Of a DNA stretch of 26,062 bases, positions 14,540-22,795 are shown in pieces. Numbering within the stretch: position 1 is the stretch's first letter; each line of letters starts with the position of its first letter. The position numbers were made by a program, and so were the translations under genes. A model generated the notes under the pieces. The model was given only the letters and a program-made list of their open reading frames with translations, made no database searches and had not been told where the DNA came from. Source of the stretch: a virus; the IMG/VR virus record IMGVR_UViG_3300044799_000749, positions 1-26,062 of that record, one strand, 5' to 3'.

Positions 14540-15388
14540 ATGGCTGGATTTGCGACATTTGCTGCTGTGAAAGAGGAAATTGCCAAGGCTCATGGTCAAG
14601 TGATATTACCTTTTGTAAAAGTCCTTCCAACTGGAGTGATAAGTCGAGGAGGAACTACTTGGATGCAAGCAGGGCTTCCACCCGCTGGTACGACCCCGAC
14701 GACTGGACTGGCGGGGGCAGTCACTGTTGACAAGACAAATGCAGGAGCAATGAAATTTGATGATGCCCCTGCTGGACAGAATAACTATTTATGGAAAGGT
14801 CTTGTGACGAGGGCAGTAGCAGCAGCAATGGATACATTATCAGGACTTTCTCTGGTCGTTGATCGCCTGGCTCATGCAAATGTATCCATAGTTCTAGGTT
14901 CGGGTAGTTTTTCCCCAATAATTGATGGAAGAGCACGACTTGTAGTAGGAGAAGGTGGACAGATTATTTGTGAAGTCACTTCTGCTTTGAGTGCAAGCGC
15001 GAATACATTTACTTTGACTTATACTAATGAAAACAATGTTTCACATGTAACTCCAGTAGTCACTACGGTAGCGAGTGCAGCAATAGCAACATTTCCCTAT
15101 GCAAATTATTTCTTCGTACCTTTATTGGCTGGAGACAAAGCTGTAAGAACAATTACGGCTTGGACTCTTGCGGGGGGTGTAGCAACAGGAAATATAAATA
15201 TCGCCATTGTGAAACCTCTGTTATGGTTGCCTCATCCTTTCCAGTCGATGATGACTGAAAGAGAATTGTCAATACAAATGCAGGGATTACAGTCTGTGGA
15301 TAATAACGCATGTTTGCAGATGTTATTCTTTTTTGCTAGTACGTGGGTAGTTCCTCTTATGGGGGAGTTGAAACTTATTAAAGGATGA
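14540..15388 (+). CDS. Phage structural protein, second of two tandem paralogues
   Basis: A 282-residue protein starting at ATG 14540 with AAGGATG upstream. It matches the preceding protein along its length: 'PAGTTPTTGLAGAVTVD', 'VVDRLAHANVSIVLGSGSFS', 'VGEGGQIICEV', 'FPYANYFFVPLLAGDKAVRT'. The N-terminal 60 residues differ most. The duplicated pair may form a hetero-oligomer or occupy non-equivalent sites in one structure. Function unknown. Its stop overlaps the ATG of the repeat-protein gene (ATGA at 15385), which suggests the three are made together. Confidence 0.6.
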   Translation: MAGFATFAAVKEEIAKAHGQVILPFVKVLPTGVISRGGTTWMQAGLPPAGTTPTTGLAGAVTVDKTNAGAMKFDDAPAGQNNYLWKGLVTRAVAAAMDTLSGLSLVVDRLAHANVSIVLGSGSFSPIIDGRARLVVGEGGQIICEVTSALSASANTFTLTYTNENNVSHVTPVVTTVASAAIATFPYANYFFVPLLAGDKAVRTITAWTLAGGVATGNINIAIVKPLLWLPHPFQSMMTERELSIQMQGLQSVDNNACLQMLFFFASTWVVPLMGELKLIKG

Positions 15389-16515
15389 ATAGAACAAACG
15401 GCATATTGGGTTGTAGCCAGTTAGTTTCTAGGGATACTTCCTCTGATCGTTGGGGGTATAGTGCATTACAATTTGAGCTTCGATCTAATCAATTGCAACG
15501 TCCTAATTTTCCTATGGCTATTTCCAGCCGTCCTGAAACTGTAGATTCTGTAGCTATAGGAACTTCTATAATTACAAGACTTGTTTCTGGATTTCGTAAT
15601 GTTGTATCTGTAGCTATAGGAACTTCTATAATTACAAGACTTGTTTCTAGATTTCGTAATGTTGTATCTGTAGCTATAGGAACTTCTATAATTACAAGAC
15701 TTGTTTCTGGATTTCGGGATATAATATCCTTAGCCGGGGGTATCCCTGTTTCAGTAGAAGAGTTTACTGCAGGAATTAAACAATATTTTGAGGAAGTAAT
15801 AGCAGAGGCAATTGGGGTTGTTGTATCTTTGAGGTTTGTAACTGGTTTTAGGACAATACTGTCTGTAGCAACTGGAATTCCTAATAATGTGAGATTTCTT
15901 AATACCAAAAGATTGACAACTGTTGTGTCTACTGGTGTTCCTTTGATAAGCAAATTGGTTTCAGAATTTCGTGTTATGACTACAACAGCAATAGGGACTT
16001 CTGTAGTTAATAGGAGCTTAAATTCTAAGCGGTCAGTAATTGCTATGGGGGTCAATATTGTTTCTTCGGCTGAACAGTTTGTTTCTGGGGCTATAAAAAA
16101 ATATTTTGAACTTGTTACAGTGGTTATTGTAGGATTAGTAAATATTGGAAGATTATCTTGTCTCCACCGAACTGTTGGGGCTATATCCATTGTAACACCT
16201 ATTATTTCTAGGTTGGTGTTTTTTCCACGCTCTGTTATAACTGTAATAGTTGGAATAGTTGCTGTTGGTCGGAGGTTATCTCTTTCAAGAACTGTTATAA
16301 GTATGGCTCTTGGAATTCCTATAATATCAAGGTTTCTTAATCTGCTACGGTTAGTCATTTCTTCTAGTATTGGGATTCCTAAAATTTCTAGTTTTTCTAG
16401 AATTATATCTAGAACTGTAATATGGGAGTTCCCATTGAAAAGAGTTTCTGTAAGTGAGTTTACATCAAAGGATGTAATATCTTCTCATTCTAAAAAGAAT
16501 GTTGAGGTGATGTAA
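15385..16515 (+). CDS. Protein of about fifteen 20-residue hydrophobic repeats
   Basis: A 376-residue protein whose ATG (15385) overlaps the upstream stop. Residues 1-52 form a unique leader. From residue 53 the protein is a series of about fifteen units with period 20, of the form 'VVSVAIGTSIITRLVSGFRN'. Three units are nearly identical; the rest are degenerate but keep a V/I-x-S/T start, a small residue and Gly near position 7, a hydrophobic pair with Ser/Arg near 11-14, and Arg near 19. Two units are longer and end in 'KQYFEE' and 'KKYFEL'. The regularity suggests a beta-solenoid or stacked-turn fold. I recognise no family. It lies in the accessory baseplate block, so a rod or scaffold role is possible. 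Confidence 0.65.
   Translation: MNRTNGILGCSQLVSRDTSSDRWGYSALQFELRSNQLQRPNFPMAISSRPETVDSVAIGTSIITRLVSGFRNVVSVAIGTSIITRLVSRFRNVVSVAIGTSIITRLVSGFRDIISLAGGIPVSVEEFTAGIKQYFEEVIAEAIGVVVSLRFVTGFRTILSVATGIPNNVRFLNTKRLTTVVSTGVPLISKLVSEFRVMTTTAIGTSVVNRSLNSKRSVIAMGVNIVSSAEQFVSGAIKKYFELVTVVIVGLVNIGRLSCLHRTVGAISIVTPIISRLVFFPRSVITVIVGIVAVGRRLSLSRTVISMALGIPIISRFLNLLRLVISSSIGIPKISSFSRIISRTVIWEFPLKRVSVSEFTSKDVISSHSKKNVEVM
15541..15720 (+). repeat. Three tandem 60-bp direct repeats
   Basis: Units at 15541-15600, 15601-15660 and 15661-15720 are near identical; the core from CTGTAGCTATAGG through the TTACAAGACTTGTTTCT end is the same in all three. The second and third differ at only a few bases. Unit length is exactly 20 codons, so gain or loss of copies keeps the reading frame. 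More diverged units continue downstream to about 16480. Confidence 0.95.
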
Positions 16516-16518
16516 AAA

Positions 16519-16881
16519 ATGGATTTATTTCTGAGAGAAGGAAGTAGAGAGCCAATTTCTTTTATTATTAAAAGAGGAAATGTTCCTTACGCATTGGGGA
16601 CTAAAGCTGTAAGGATGAAGAGAAGAAATTGGAATAAAGAAGATGATTGTTTTGCGACAACAGATACTCCTTCTCTTTTAGTTGTGACCAATGCAGCACA
16701 AGGAATAGTAACCTTTTCTCCAGTAGGAGACACTTGGCTTTGGGACTCAAGGGGTTCTGTATATTTGGTTTATTTCGAAGTAGAAGTCTCCCCGAATGTT
16801 TGGTATACTTTTCCTGAAGGTACAAATTTGCAGATTAAAATTGTACCCGCTTTTGGGGAGGATATAGAACCGGAGGGGTAA
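16519..16881 (+). CDS. BppU-N-like / Ig-like baseplate protein
   Basis: A 120-residue protein starting at ATG 16519 with GAGGTG 9 bases upstream. The layout 'REPISFIIKRGNVPYALGTK', 'VRMKRRNWNKEDDCF', 'AAQGIVTFSPVGDTWLWDSR' and 'GSVYLVYFEVEV...WYTFPE' resembles the N-terminal domain of upper baseplate proteins (BppU type): a short beta sandwich with a 'G.V.F' strand and a closing 'P.G..L.I.I' strand. In those proteins it links receptor-binding parts to the baseplate. The call is by pattern only. It is the last gene of the accessory block before gp25. Confidence 0.5.
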   Translation: MDLFLREGSREPISFIIKRGNVPYALGTKAVRMKRRNWNKEDDCFATTDTPSLLVVTNAAQGIVTFSPVGDTWLWDSRGSVYLVYFEVEVSPNVWYTFPEGTNLQIKIVPAFGEDIEPEG

Positions 16882-16933
16882 CTGTACAAAAAAGGATTAT
16901 TATGGTAAACTTATTAAAGGTGTAATTGAAACA

Positions 16934-17347
16934 ATGCCAGAAGTAATGACAGGATATCAAGGAGTATCATTCCCAATGCGGGTTGGTCCCACTGGCAAGG
17001 TTGAGACTAGCTCTACCAATGATTCAGAAATCACACATATTATAGAATCAGTAAAACAAATTATAGGAACCCGGTGTGGTTCCAGAGATTTTCCTGGGGA
17101 AAGATACAGTATCCGGGATTTTGGGAGTAATGCTTCTTCTGTTTTATTTTCTCCAATAAATTCAGCAAACCTGCAAGTAATCAAAAGTATCATTGCGATA
17201 GCTTTAGCTAAATGGGAAAAACGTGTAATTCTCAAAAGAGTTGAGATAACAGGAGTGGATGAGGATATGGGCAAGGTTGTTGTAGAAATGGAGATCTTTA
17301 TTATTAAGACTCAGAGCATTGTAACTGTCGAGGCGGCTATGGGGTGA
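16934..17347 (+). CDS. Baseplate wedge protein, gp25 / gpW family
   Basis: A 137-residue protein starting at ATG 16934, with AAAGGTG about 11 bases upstream. It shows the gp25/lysozyme-like wedge pattern: 'FPMRVGPTGKVETSS', 'ITHIIESVKQIIGTRCGSRD', 'GERYSIRDFGSNASSVLFSP', 'IAIALAKWEKRVILKRVEIT' and a final beta hairpin. It is the universal sheath-initiating part of contractile baseplates and binds the J and hub proteins. Length is typical. The J gene follows after 7 bases, as usual. Confidence 0.92.
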   Translation: MPEVMTGYQGVSFPMRVGPTGKVETSSTNDSEITHIIESVKQIIGTRCGSRDFPGERYSIRDFGSNASSVLFSPINSANLQVIKSIIAIALAKWEKRVILKRVEITGVDEDMGKVVVEMEIFIIKTQSIVTVEAAMG

Positions 17348-17354
17348 TAATTAT

Positions 17355-18848
17355 ATGTCTCTTTCAAGTGTAAATCTGGATGTCAGTAAGTTTATAGACT
17401 TTACTGCGGGAATTGATTATACTCGAATAAGTTGGAAAGATCTTCTCAGTGAGATGGCTGATCAGATTCCTAAAATTTGTCCTGAATGGACAGATTACAG
17501 TCCTTCAGATTTTGGTATTGTGATTTTACAGCTTTTAGCAGGGGCATTGGATAAAATATCTTATCGTGTTGACTTGGCTATGAATGAGAATTCTCTTGAA
17601 ACTGCTGTTTTGAGAGAATCAATTTATAGATTGGCTAAACTTATTGACTATACTCCTTCTCCGTCTGTGAGTGCTTCTGTAGATCTTACCTTTGTAGCTT
17701 CTGGGGGAGTAACTATTCCTCAAGGAACTAAGGTGAGTACTTTGGGGTCGGCTACAACCTCAGCAATTACTTTTGAAACTTTGGAAGAGTTAGTTATTAC
17801 TGGTCCTGCTCCCTATCTTGGAATTGTTTCTGCAATCCAAGGAGAAACTATAAATGAGGTTATAGGAAGTAGTAAGGGAACTTCTCATCAGACTTTTAAC
17901 CTCTCTAGATCCCCGGTTACTTATAATTCTATAGGAGAGAGTTCCTTAATCCTTATAGTGATTGATGGGGGGGTTCTAGAAATTTGGACAGAAGTAGAAA
18001 CAATTCTTGATTATGGTCCGACTGATAAAGTTTTTGAGGTTGATATAAATTCAGAAGGTTCACTAACTATTATCTTCGGGGATAATAGGAATGGAAAAAT
18101 ACCTGTACAAGGGACTAACAATATACAGGCAGAATATAGGATAGGGGTAGGAATACTAGGTAATGTTCCTGCTTCTACAATCAAGAGTTTAGTAACCAGT
18201 CTTCCTTTAGTAGTTGGGGTTACTAATGGGGCAGCAGCATCAGGAGGGGCGGATGCAGAAAGTTTAGAAGATATTAAAAGAAATGCTCCTAGAAGTTTAA
18301 GGACAGTATGGCGAGCAGTAACAGCAGAGGATTATAAGACCTTAGCAGAAAGTAAAGTAGGAGTAGCAAAAGCATATGCTGTTTGTGGGATAATAACTTT
18401 AGCTTCTGAATATCTTCCTGTTCTGCTATATATTGCTCCCACAGGTGGGGGACTACCTTCCTCAGAGCTTAAAGAAGAATTAACAGAGTTCTTTGCAGAA
18501 AGACAAATGCTTTGTTCTGAAACAACTGTTTTAGATCCAGATTATGTTACAGTTAATGTGAATATTCTTGTGACAGCGCAACCACATTATCTCAATTCAG
18601 ATGTGAAAACTCGGGTTACGACCAAGATTACCGATTATTTTTCCTTTGACAATGTTGACTTTGGTTATGACATCTGGCTTTCTGATTTCTTGTCACAATT
18701 AGAATCATTAATTGGGGTAGATCATACAGATGTTATTCAATTATATAGGGGTGATGAGGTGGTTGGTTTTGGTAATGTGTCTGTGGATTCAAAAGAGATT
18801 CCACAGTTGGGAACTCTAACGGTAAACGTTGTCGGGGGTGTGGAATGA
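17355..18848 (+). CDS. Baseplate wedge protein J (T4 gp6 / P2 gpJ-like)
   Basis: A 497-residue protein starting at ATG 17355 with GGGGTG 8 bases upstream. Motifs in order: 'WKDLLSEMADQIPKICPEWT' and 'DFGIVILQLLAGALDKISYR' near residues 27-71; 'GGVTIPQGTKV' near 117-127; 'FGDNRNGKIP' at 241-250; 'TNGAAASGGADAESLEDIKR' near 290-309; and 'TVWRAVTAEDYKTLAES' near 317-333. These are the standard elements of J-type proteins, which dimerise with gpI-type partners to build the wedge. The C-terminal third is less conserved, as usual. Very firm call. Confidence 0.95.
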   Translation: MSLSSVNLDVSKFIDFTAGIDYTRISWKDLLSEMADQIPKICPEWTDYSPSDFGIVILQLLAGALDKISYRVDLAMNENSLETAVLRESIYRLAKLIDYTPSPSVSASVDLTFVASGGVTIPQGTKVSTLGSATTSAITFETLEELVITGPAPYLGIVSAIQGETINEVIGSSKGTSHQTFNLSRSPVTYNSIGESSLILIVIDGGVLEIWTEVETILDYGPTDKVFEVDINSEGSLTIIFGDNRNGKIPVQGTNNIQAEYRIGVGILGNVPASTIKSLVTSLPLVVGVTNGAAASGGADAESLEDIKRNAPRSLRTVWRAVTAEDYKTLAESKVGVAKAYAVCGIITLASEYLPVLLYIAPTGGGLPSSELKEELTEFFAERQMLCSETTVLDPDYVTVNVNILVTAQPHYLNSDVKTRVTTKITDYFSFDNVDFGYDIWLSDFLSQLESLIGVDHTDVIQLYRGDEVVGFGNVSVDSKEIPQLGTLTVNVVGGVE

Positions 18849-18955
18849 GTAGTAGCGTATGTTTCTTTGACAGTCCATCGATTTGTTCTGTAAAGGGGGG
18901 AGGGGGTTCTCGTCCTTCGTGCCCCTCCCTCTGGAGGAATTATGGCTCTCGCTGA
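18845..18955 (+). CDS. Possible 36-residue leader ORF between J and gpI
   Basis: ATG 18845 overlaps the J stop (ATGA) and opens a 36-residue frame ending at TGA 18953-18955, 14 bases inside the gpI gene. The sequence has three cysteines and a Gly run (KGGGGS). Translating it would drive ribosomes through the hairpin and over the gpI ribosome site. It could be a leader that couples gpI translation to J. No homology is recognised; the short length makes coincidence possible. Confidence 0.3.
   Translation: MSSSVCFFDSPSICSVKGGGGSRPSCPSLWRNYGSR
18895..18937 (+). promoter_or_regulatory. Possible two-state RNA structure controlling the gpI ribosome site
   Basis: A G-tract (18895-18905) can pair with a C-rich arm (18922-18932) over 11 bp including two G-U pairs, with a 16-base loop. 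The same C-rich arm (CCTCC, 18924-18928) can instead pair with the gpI Shine-Dalgarno GGAGG (18933-18937) over 5 bp with a CTCT loop. The two pairings exclude each other: one leaves the ribosome site free, the other hides it. This is read directly from the sequence; any regulatory function is inference. Confidence 0.4.
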
Positions 18956-20174
18956 TGATATATTGTACTTGTTGTCCCAAGTTCTTCAGCAATTAGATTT
19001 CAGTTGTAGAAGAACTTTAGGTAGTGCTGCCCAAGAAATAAACCATTCTGTGGAATTAGGATGGTCTTTTGGGGACTCTTTGATTACTGAGTTTCTGGAT
19101 GCTAATCCCACTGCTTCTATAACAAGAGATCGAGTTTTTATTCAGAGAGCAGGGAAAGGGTACCCGTATACAATAAATCAAGGAGATGTTATCTATGATT
19201 CAGATACAGATGGGGACTTGGAGACTATAGAGGATGTTAATCCTATTTATGGAGAAGTTAATTATTATACTATTTTCTACCAAGTAACTGTGACTATAAG
19301 TGGTTCCCCAATGGAGGGATACCCTGCTCAATTTTATTTAAATAATATTAATTACCCCGGTTTGATTTATGATCCTAAATGGCTTATATCTCAATTCAAT
19401 ACTAAGAAATTAATGGCGGTTCCTTTTGAGTTTGCTGATAAATTCTACTCTCCCAATTTCCTTCCAGAGATTTATAGAGAAAAGGACAAGGATGTTGATC
19501 CAGCATATTTTCTTAGAAGTTATTTTACCATAGCTGGAAGAAGTTTTGAGGATGCTTGGAGTTTTGTTGAGGAATTATTTGCTTTTTGGGATCCAATGAA
19601 ATGTGATGATGATTTGATGCAGAATCTTGCTTGGAATATAGGATGGATAGTAAACAAGGAATTACCGTTACCTAAACAGAGATTGGAAATCCGTAGAGCA
19701 GTTAGGACTTATAAGCGGAAGGGTACTGAAGCTGGACTTATTGCATTTATAGAAGGACTGTCCGGATGGAATGCTTATATTGTTAAAGGTATTCAGAATG
19801 TATTATACACAAATGAATTAGATAGTACGACTATAGGTGTTAGTGATCCAGATATTATAAATGGGATGGGAACCCTAGAGGATACAGTTGATTATATTTT
19901 GGGGGGAAATTATGCTGGATATTCAATAATTGTTGTTATTGAAGCTACTGAAGATTGGGATTTATTCAATCAAGTAAGAGAAAAAATTGTTAGAATTGTA
20001 CAAGATTGGGTACCCATCTGTTGTTCTGCTGCTATTCTCTTATCTACTCCTGCTGTTTCTGAAGATTTTACAATGACAGATGAGGATATTTCTTATGACC
20101 TTATTTCTGATAACTGGTTGTTGACAGATGTTGCTGATAGATTATTGGATGATCTTGCTTGGAGAGCACAATGA
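18942..20174 (+). CDS. Tail protein I-like (P2 gpI family) baseplate protein
   Basis: A 410-residue protein starting at ATG 18942 with GGAGG 4 bases upstream. Residues about 170-290 carry the gpI pattern: 'LPEIYREKD', 'FLRSYFTIAGRSFEDAWSFV', 'DDDLMQNLAWNIGWIVNKEL', 'KRKGTEAGLIAFIEGLSGW'. These proteins join J in the wedge and carry the tail fibres. It is about twice the length of P2 gpI: residues 50-165 are an extra beta-rich segment and the C-terminal 60 residues are acidic. It overlaps the next gene by ATGA at 20171. Confidence 0.88.
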   Translation: MALADDILYLLSQVLQQLDFSCRRTLGSAAQEINHSVELGWSFGDSLITEFLDANPTASITRDRVFIQRAGKGYPYTINQGDVIYDSDTDGDLETIEDVNPIYGEVNYYTIFYQVTVTISGSPMEGYPAQFYLNNINYPGLIYDPKWLISQFNTKKLMAVPFEFADKFYSPNFLPEIYREKDKDVDPAYFLRSYFTIAGRSFEDAWSFVEELFAFWDPMKCDDDLMQNLAWNIGWIVNKELPLPKQRLEIRRAVRTYKRKGTEAGLIAFIEGLSGWNAYIVKGIQNVLYTNELDSTTIGVSDPDIINGMGTLEDTVDYILGGNYAGYSIIVVIEATEDWDLFNQVREKIVRIVQDWVPICCSAAILLSTPAVSEDFTMTDEDISYDLISDNWLLTDVADRLLDDLAWRAQ

Positions 20175-20689
20175 AAGAAACAATAAATAAATCAGGATTC
20201 AAATTAAAGGGAAAACTTATAGACATTGCTCAGTATCCCAATGGTACTGAAAAAATTCTCCAAGAAACAAATAATCTTGTTGTTGATATGGGTCTCTGTT
20301 TTATTATAGGGGTTCTTGGGGGGTTAGAAGATTTTGGGATTCTAACGATGCAAGTGGGGGAAGGGTTGCCAGAATGGGATATAGAACTCCCTTCTCCAGA
20401 AGAAGATGATACGGAGCTAGTTTCACCGATACATGAAAAGGCAGTTGTGAAACATTATTGGGATGAGGTAGAAGGGGAATTTACACTGGTGCCTACACCA
20501 ATTTTAGATGTTAGAGTGACTTTTTATGCTGATGAAGCTAATGGTGATTTAAGAGAATTAGCTTTAAGAGGTGGGACTACCGGGGAAGTTATGTATAATT
20601 ATATTATACATGAAAAAATTGTTAAAACATCTGATTTCAATTTGCTTAGAATAATAAGAATTACTGCCGATAGAACATGGGGGTCATAA
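20171..20689 (+). CDS. Fibre-proximal tail structural protein
   Basis: I start at ATG 20171, which overlaps the gpI stop and follows GGAGAG; a TTG at 20159 gives four more residues but is less likely. The 172-residue product has 'ETNNLVVDMGLCFIIGVLGG', an acidic linker, 'VTFYADEANGDLRELALRGG' and 'YNYIIHEKIVKTSDFNLLRI'. This is the layout of small phage proteins encoded with fibres, similar in outline to the 13309 product. It probably attaches fibres to gpI or decorates the baseplate edge. Confidence 0.6.
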   Translation: MKETINKSGFKLKGKLIDIAQYPNGTEKILQETNNLVVDMGLCFIIGVLGGLEDFGILTMQVGEGLPEWDIELPSPEEDDTELVSPIHEKAVVKHYWDEVEGEFTLVPTPILDVRVTFYADEANGDLRELALRGGTTGEVMYNYIIHEKIVKTSDFNLLRIIRITADRTWGS

Positions 20690-20692
20690 AAA

Positions 20693-22777
20693 ATGACACA
20701 ACCTTCGAATACCTTTGATGAAACTAAGAACTGGTTATGGATTAATCAGCAGGAAAATGTTCCTCTGGAAGCGGATAAATTAAATATAGATTCCCAGATT
20801 GCCAGTTTATTGACACGAAGAGCAATTTGTGAACTTATAGGTAATGGGTCTGCGAATGATGGCTTTCTTGTAGATGATACTGAAGAGCTTAACCCGGTTA
20901 TTGGAATAGGTAATATATATGCCTGTGGGATAAAATTGGAACAGCCTGATGAGATAACCTACAATACTCAACCTAGTTTTACGGAGACTACTGAAAAGAC
21001 AGCAGGGGATGGGATATACTATCTCGACATTGTTGAAGAACAGTTGACTGAGATAATAGATCCTGATATTATTGATCCTGCTATTGGATTCCCTACAGTT
21101 CTTCCTAAAAGGGCTAAATGGATTTTAAAATGGGTAGAAGATACAGCTATAATGCCGAACCCGTCTGCCACTCATTATCATATTCTTGTTGGTATCAGAT
21201 CAGGAGGAATCCTTGTAGACCAAAGGAATGCTGGGATTGTTGTTGCTGGTGCGGATACAGGGTTTCAGGGGAGAGAAGGTGAAGGGTTAGCAGAGGGAAC
21301 TTCTTCTCAGGGTTGTGATCATATTCTTACTGTTTCTAAATCTGGGGATACTCCGTATTCTACAATTCAGAACGCACTTGATTACGCGGAAGCTCAAACG
21401 CCTACTAAGGAAACTCCTTGGATAGTTGCTGTCTGTCCTGGAGAATATGATGAACCTATAATAGTGGGGAAAGATTATGTTAGTCTTGTGGGGGTTGGGG
21501 GGACTCGTAAGGATGGGGCAAGGGTTCTTGGTCATTATGTTGCTCCTACAATAGAATCATGTGTGGAAAATATGATGTTTGAGAAAGTTCTTGTTCCCGG
21601 TGGAACTGATGGTATCATTTTTGCTGGAGAAGGAATACATGATTTTATAAATTGTAAGTTTAAGATAGCTAGTACAAATATGGGAAGTTATTTAGTGGAT
21701 ATTGGTTCAACTGGAGAAGGCACCTATACTTTTCAAGATTGTGATTTTGAATATATTGCAACAGGAATTGTAGGAGGATTAAAAACACATGGGGTTCTCT
21801 ATTGTGGGAATTCATCAGATACTATTATATTGCGGATGACAGGCTGTAAGATAGATTTTTCTCTAGAGGATGATAATGATTATTATTTTATATTTGCTTT
21901 TGATGGTCTTGGTCCTAAAGAATATGTTATTGACAATAATGTGATTACTGTTAATACTGGGGGAGCCGATGGTCCCTATGAAAGGATAGTTCTTTGGACA
22001 ACAAGTCCGGGTATCCCGGCAACTATAGGGGATAAATATCCTTCCTTTATTAATAATAGAATATCAGTTACTCATGATATGGGTCCTAGTCTTACTTATG
22101 CGAAGACTTGGCATTATTGGGTTGGGTCAACTGGAGTTTTATTGGTCCAAAATAATAGTTGGGGAAATAGTATAGGTCGAGGAATATACTGTGATGGAAT
22201 AGCTTATGTTTATGGTGATACTGGTCTGGCAATTGGTGTAGAAGGCTCAGGTACTGTTTATGGTTCTTTTATTTGTAACCAAGCAGGGGGTTATAACCAT
22301 ATTTCTCAATTAGATGTTTTAGGAAAAGGTTGTTTAGGGAGTAACCAAGAGATTCCTCTTAATTTAGTGCAGACAGTTGTTCAATTTGATACTGAAGTTT
22401 TGGATACAGTTTCTGATTGGTTTGATCAGGGAACATACTCCTGGACTGTTCGGAGGGGCGGTTATATTTCTATACAAGGTAAACTACAGGTTTCCTATGT
22501 TGTTTCTACAGCGAAGACTTTAAATCTCCTTGTGGAAATTCTAAAAGATGGAATATCTATTGATAATTCTGTTTTTCAAATCCAAAACCTTGGTTCCATA
22601 GCTTTAGAGAACCAATTTGTTTGTCCTCTTTTGTATACAGGGTTACTGGAAGTTGGGGCTGTTATAACAATTGCTGTTACTGCTCAAATCCCGGCTGTTA
22701 GTCCTACTGACGAGCTTCTTATTTTAGGAGATGGAAGTGGTCTGGATACAGTTCTTACTGTTCAGAAAATAGCATAA
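20693..22777 (+). CDS. Tailspike / tail fibre with beta-helix and C1q/TNF-like C-terminus
   Basis: A 694-residue protein starting at ATG 20693. Residues 1-200 form an attachment domain shared with the next gene (see 'RRAICELIGNG' in both). Residues 205-550 begin with 'SGDTPYSTIQNALDYAEAQT' and 'PWIVAVCPGEYDEPIIVGKD', the standard start of pectate-lyase-like beta helices, followed by many N/D/G-rich rungs. Residues 556-694 are a beta sandwich pattern ('VQFDTEVLDTVSDWFDQGTY', 'RRGGYISIQGKLQVSY', ending 'LDTVLTVQKIA') resembling C1q/TNF-like jelly rolls, common at receptor-binding ends. Probably recognises and possibly cleaves host surface glycan; no catalytic residues can be assigned. Confidence 0.82.
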   Translation: MTQPSNTFDETKNWLWINQQENVPLEADKLNIDSQIASLLTRRAICELIGNGSANDGFLVDDTEELNPVIGIGNIYACGIKLEQPDEITYNTQPSFTETTEKTAGDGIYYLDIVEEQLTEIIDPDIIDPAIGFPTVLPKRAKWILKWVEDTAIMPNPSATHYHILVGIRSGGILVDQRNAGIVVAGADTGFQGREGEGLAEGTSSQGCDHILTVSKSGDTPYSTIQNALDYAEAQTPTKETPWIVAVCPGEYDEPIIVGKDYVSLVGVGGTRKDGARVLGHYVAPTIESCVENMMFEKVLVPGGTDGIIFAGEGIHDFINCKFKIASTNMGSYLVDIGSTGEGTYTFQDCDFEYIATGIVGGLKTHGVLYCGNSSDTIILRMTGCKIDFSLEDDNDYYFIFAFDGLGPKEYVIDNNVITVNTGGADGPYERIVLWTTSPGIPATIGDKYPSFINNRISVTHDMGPSLTYAKTWHYWVGSTGVLLVQNNSWGNSIGRGIYCDGIAYVYGDTGLAIGVEGSGTVYGSFICNQAGGYNHISQLDVLGKGCLGSNQEIPLNLVQTVVQFDTEVLDTVSDWFDQGTYSWTVRRGGYISIQGKLQVSYVVSTAKTLNLLVEILKDGISIDNSVFQIQNLGSIALENQFVCPLLYTGLLEVGAVITIAVTAQIPAVSPTDELLILGDGSGLDTVLTVQKIA

Positions 22778-22795
22778 TAAAAGGAATATAAAAAG

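Noticed and set aside
15489-16358. Long antisense ORF (289 codons) opposite the repeat protein, itself repetitive
   Set aside because: It mirrors the repeats of the sense gene; period-60 DNA stays open in the antisense frame once one unit is open. All neighbours are on the + strand, the sense gene overlaps its neighbour by ATGA, and no ribosome site for the antisense ORF stands out.
16902-16925. Seven-codon ORF before the gp25 gene, with AAGGAT upstream
   Set aside because: Too short to support; no paired RNA structure accompanies it, unlike the leader at 5799.
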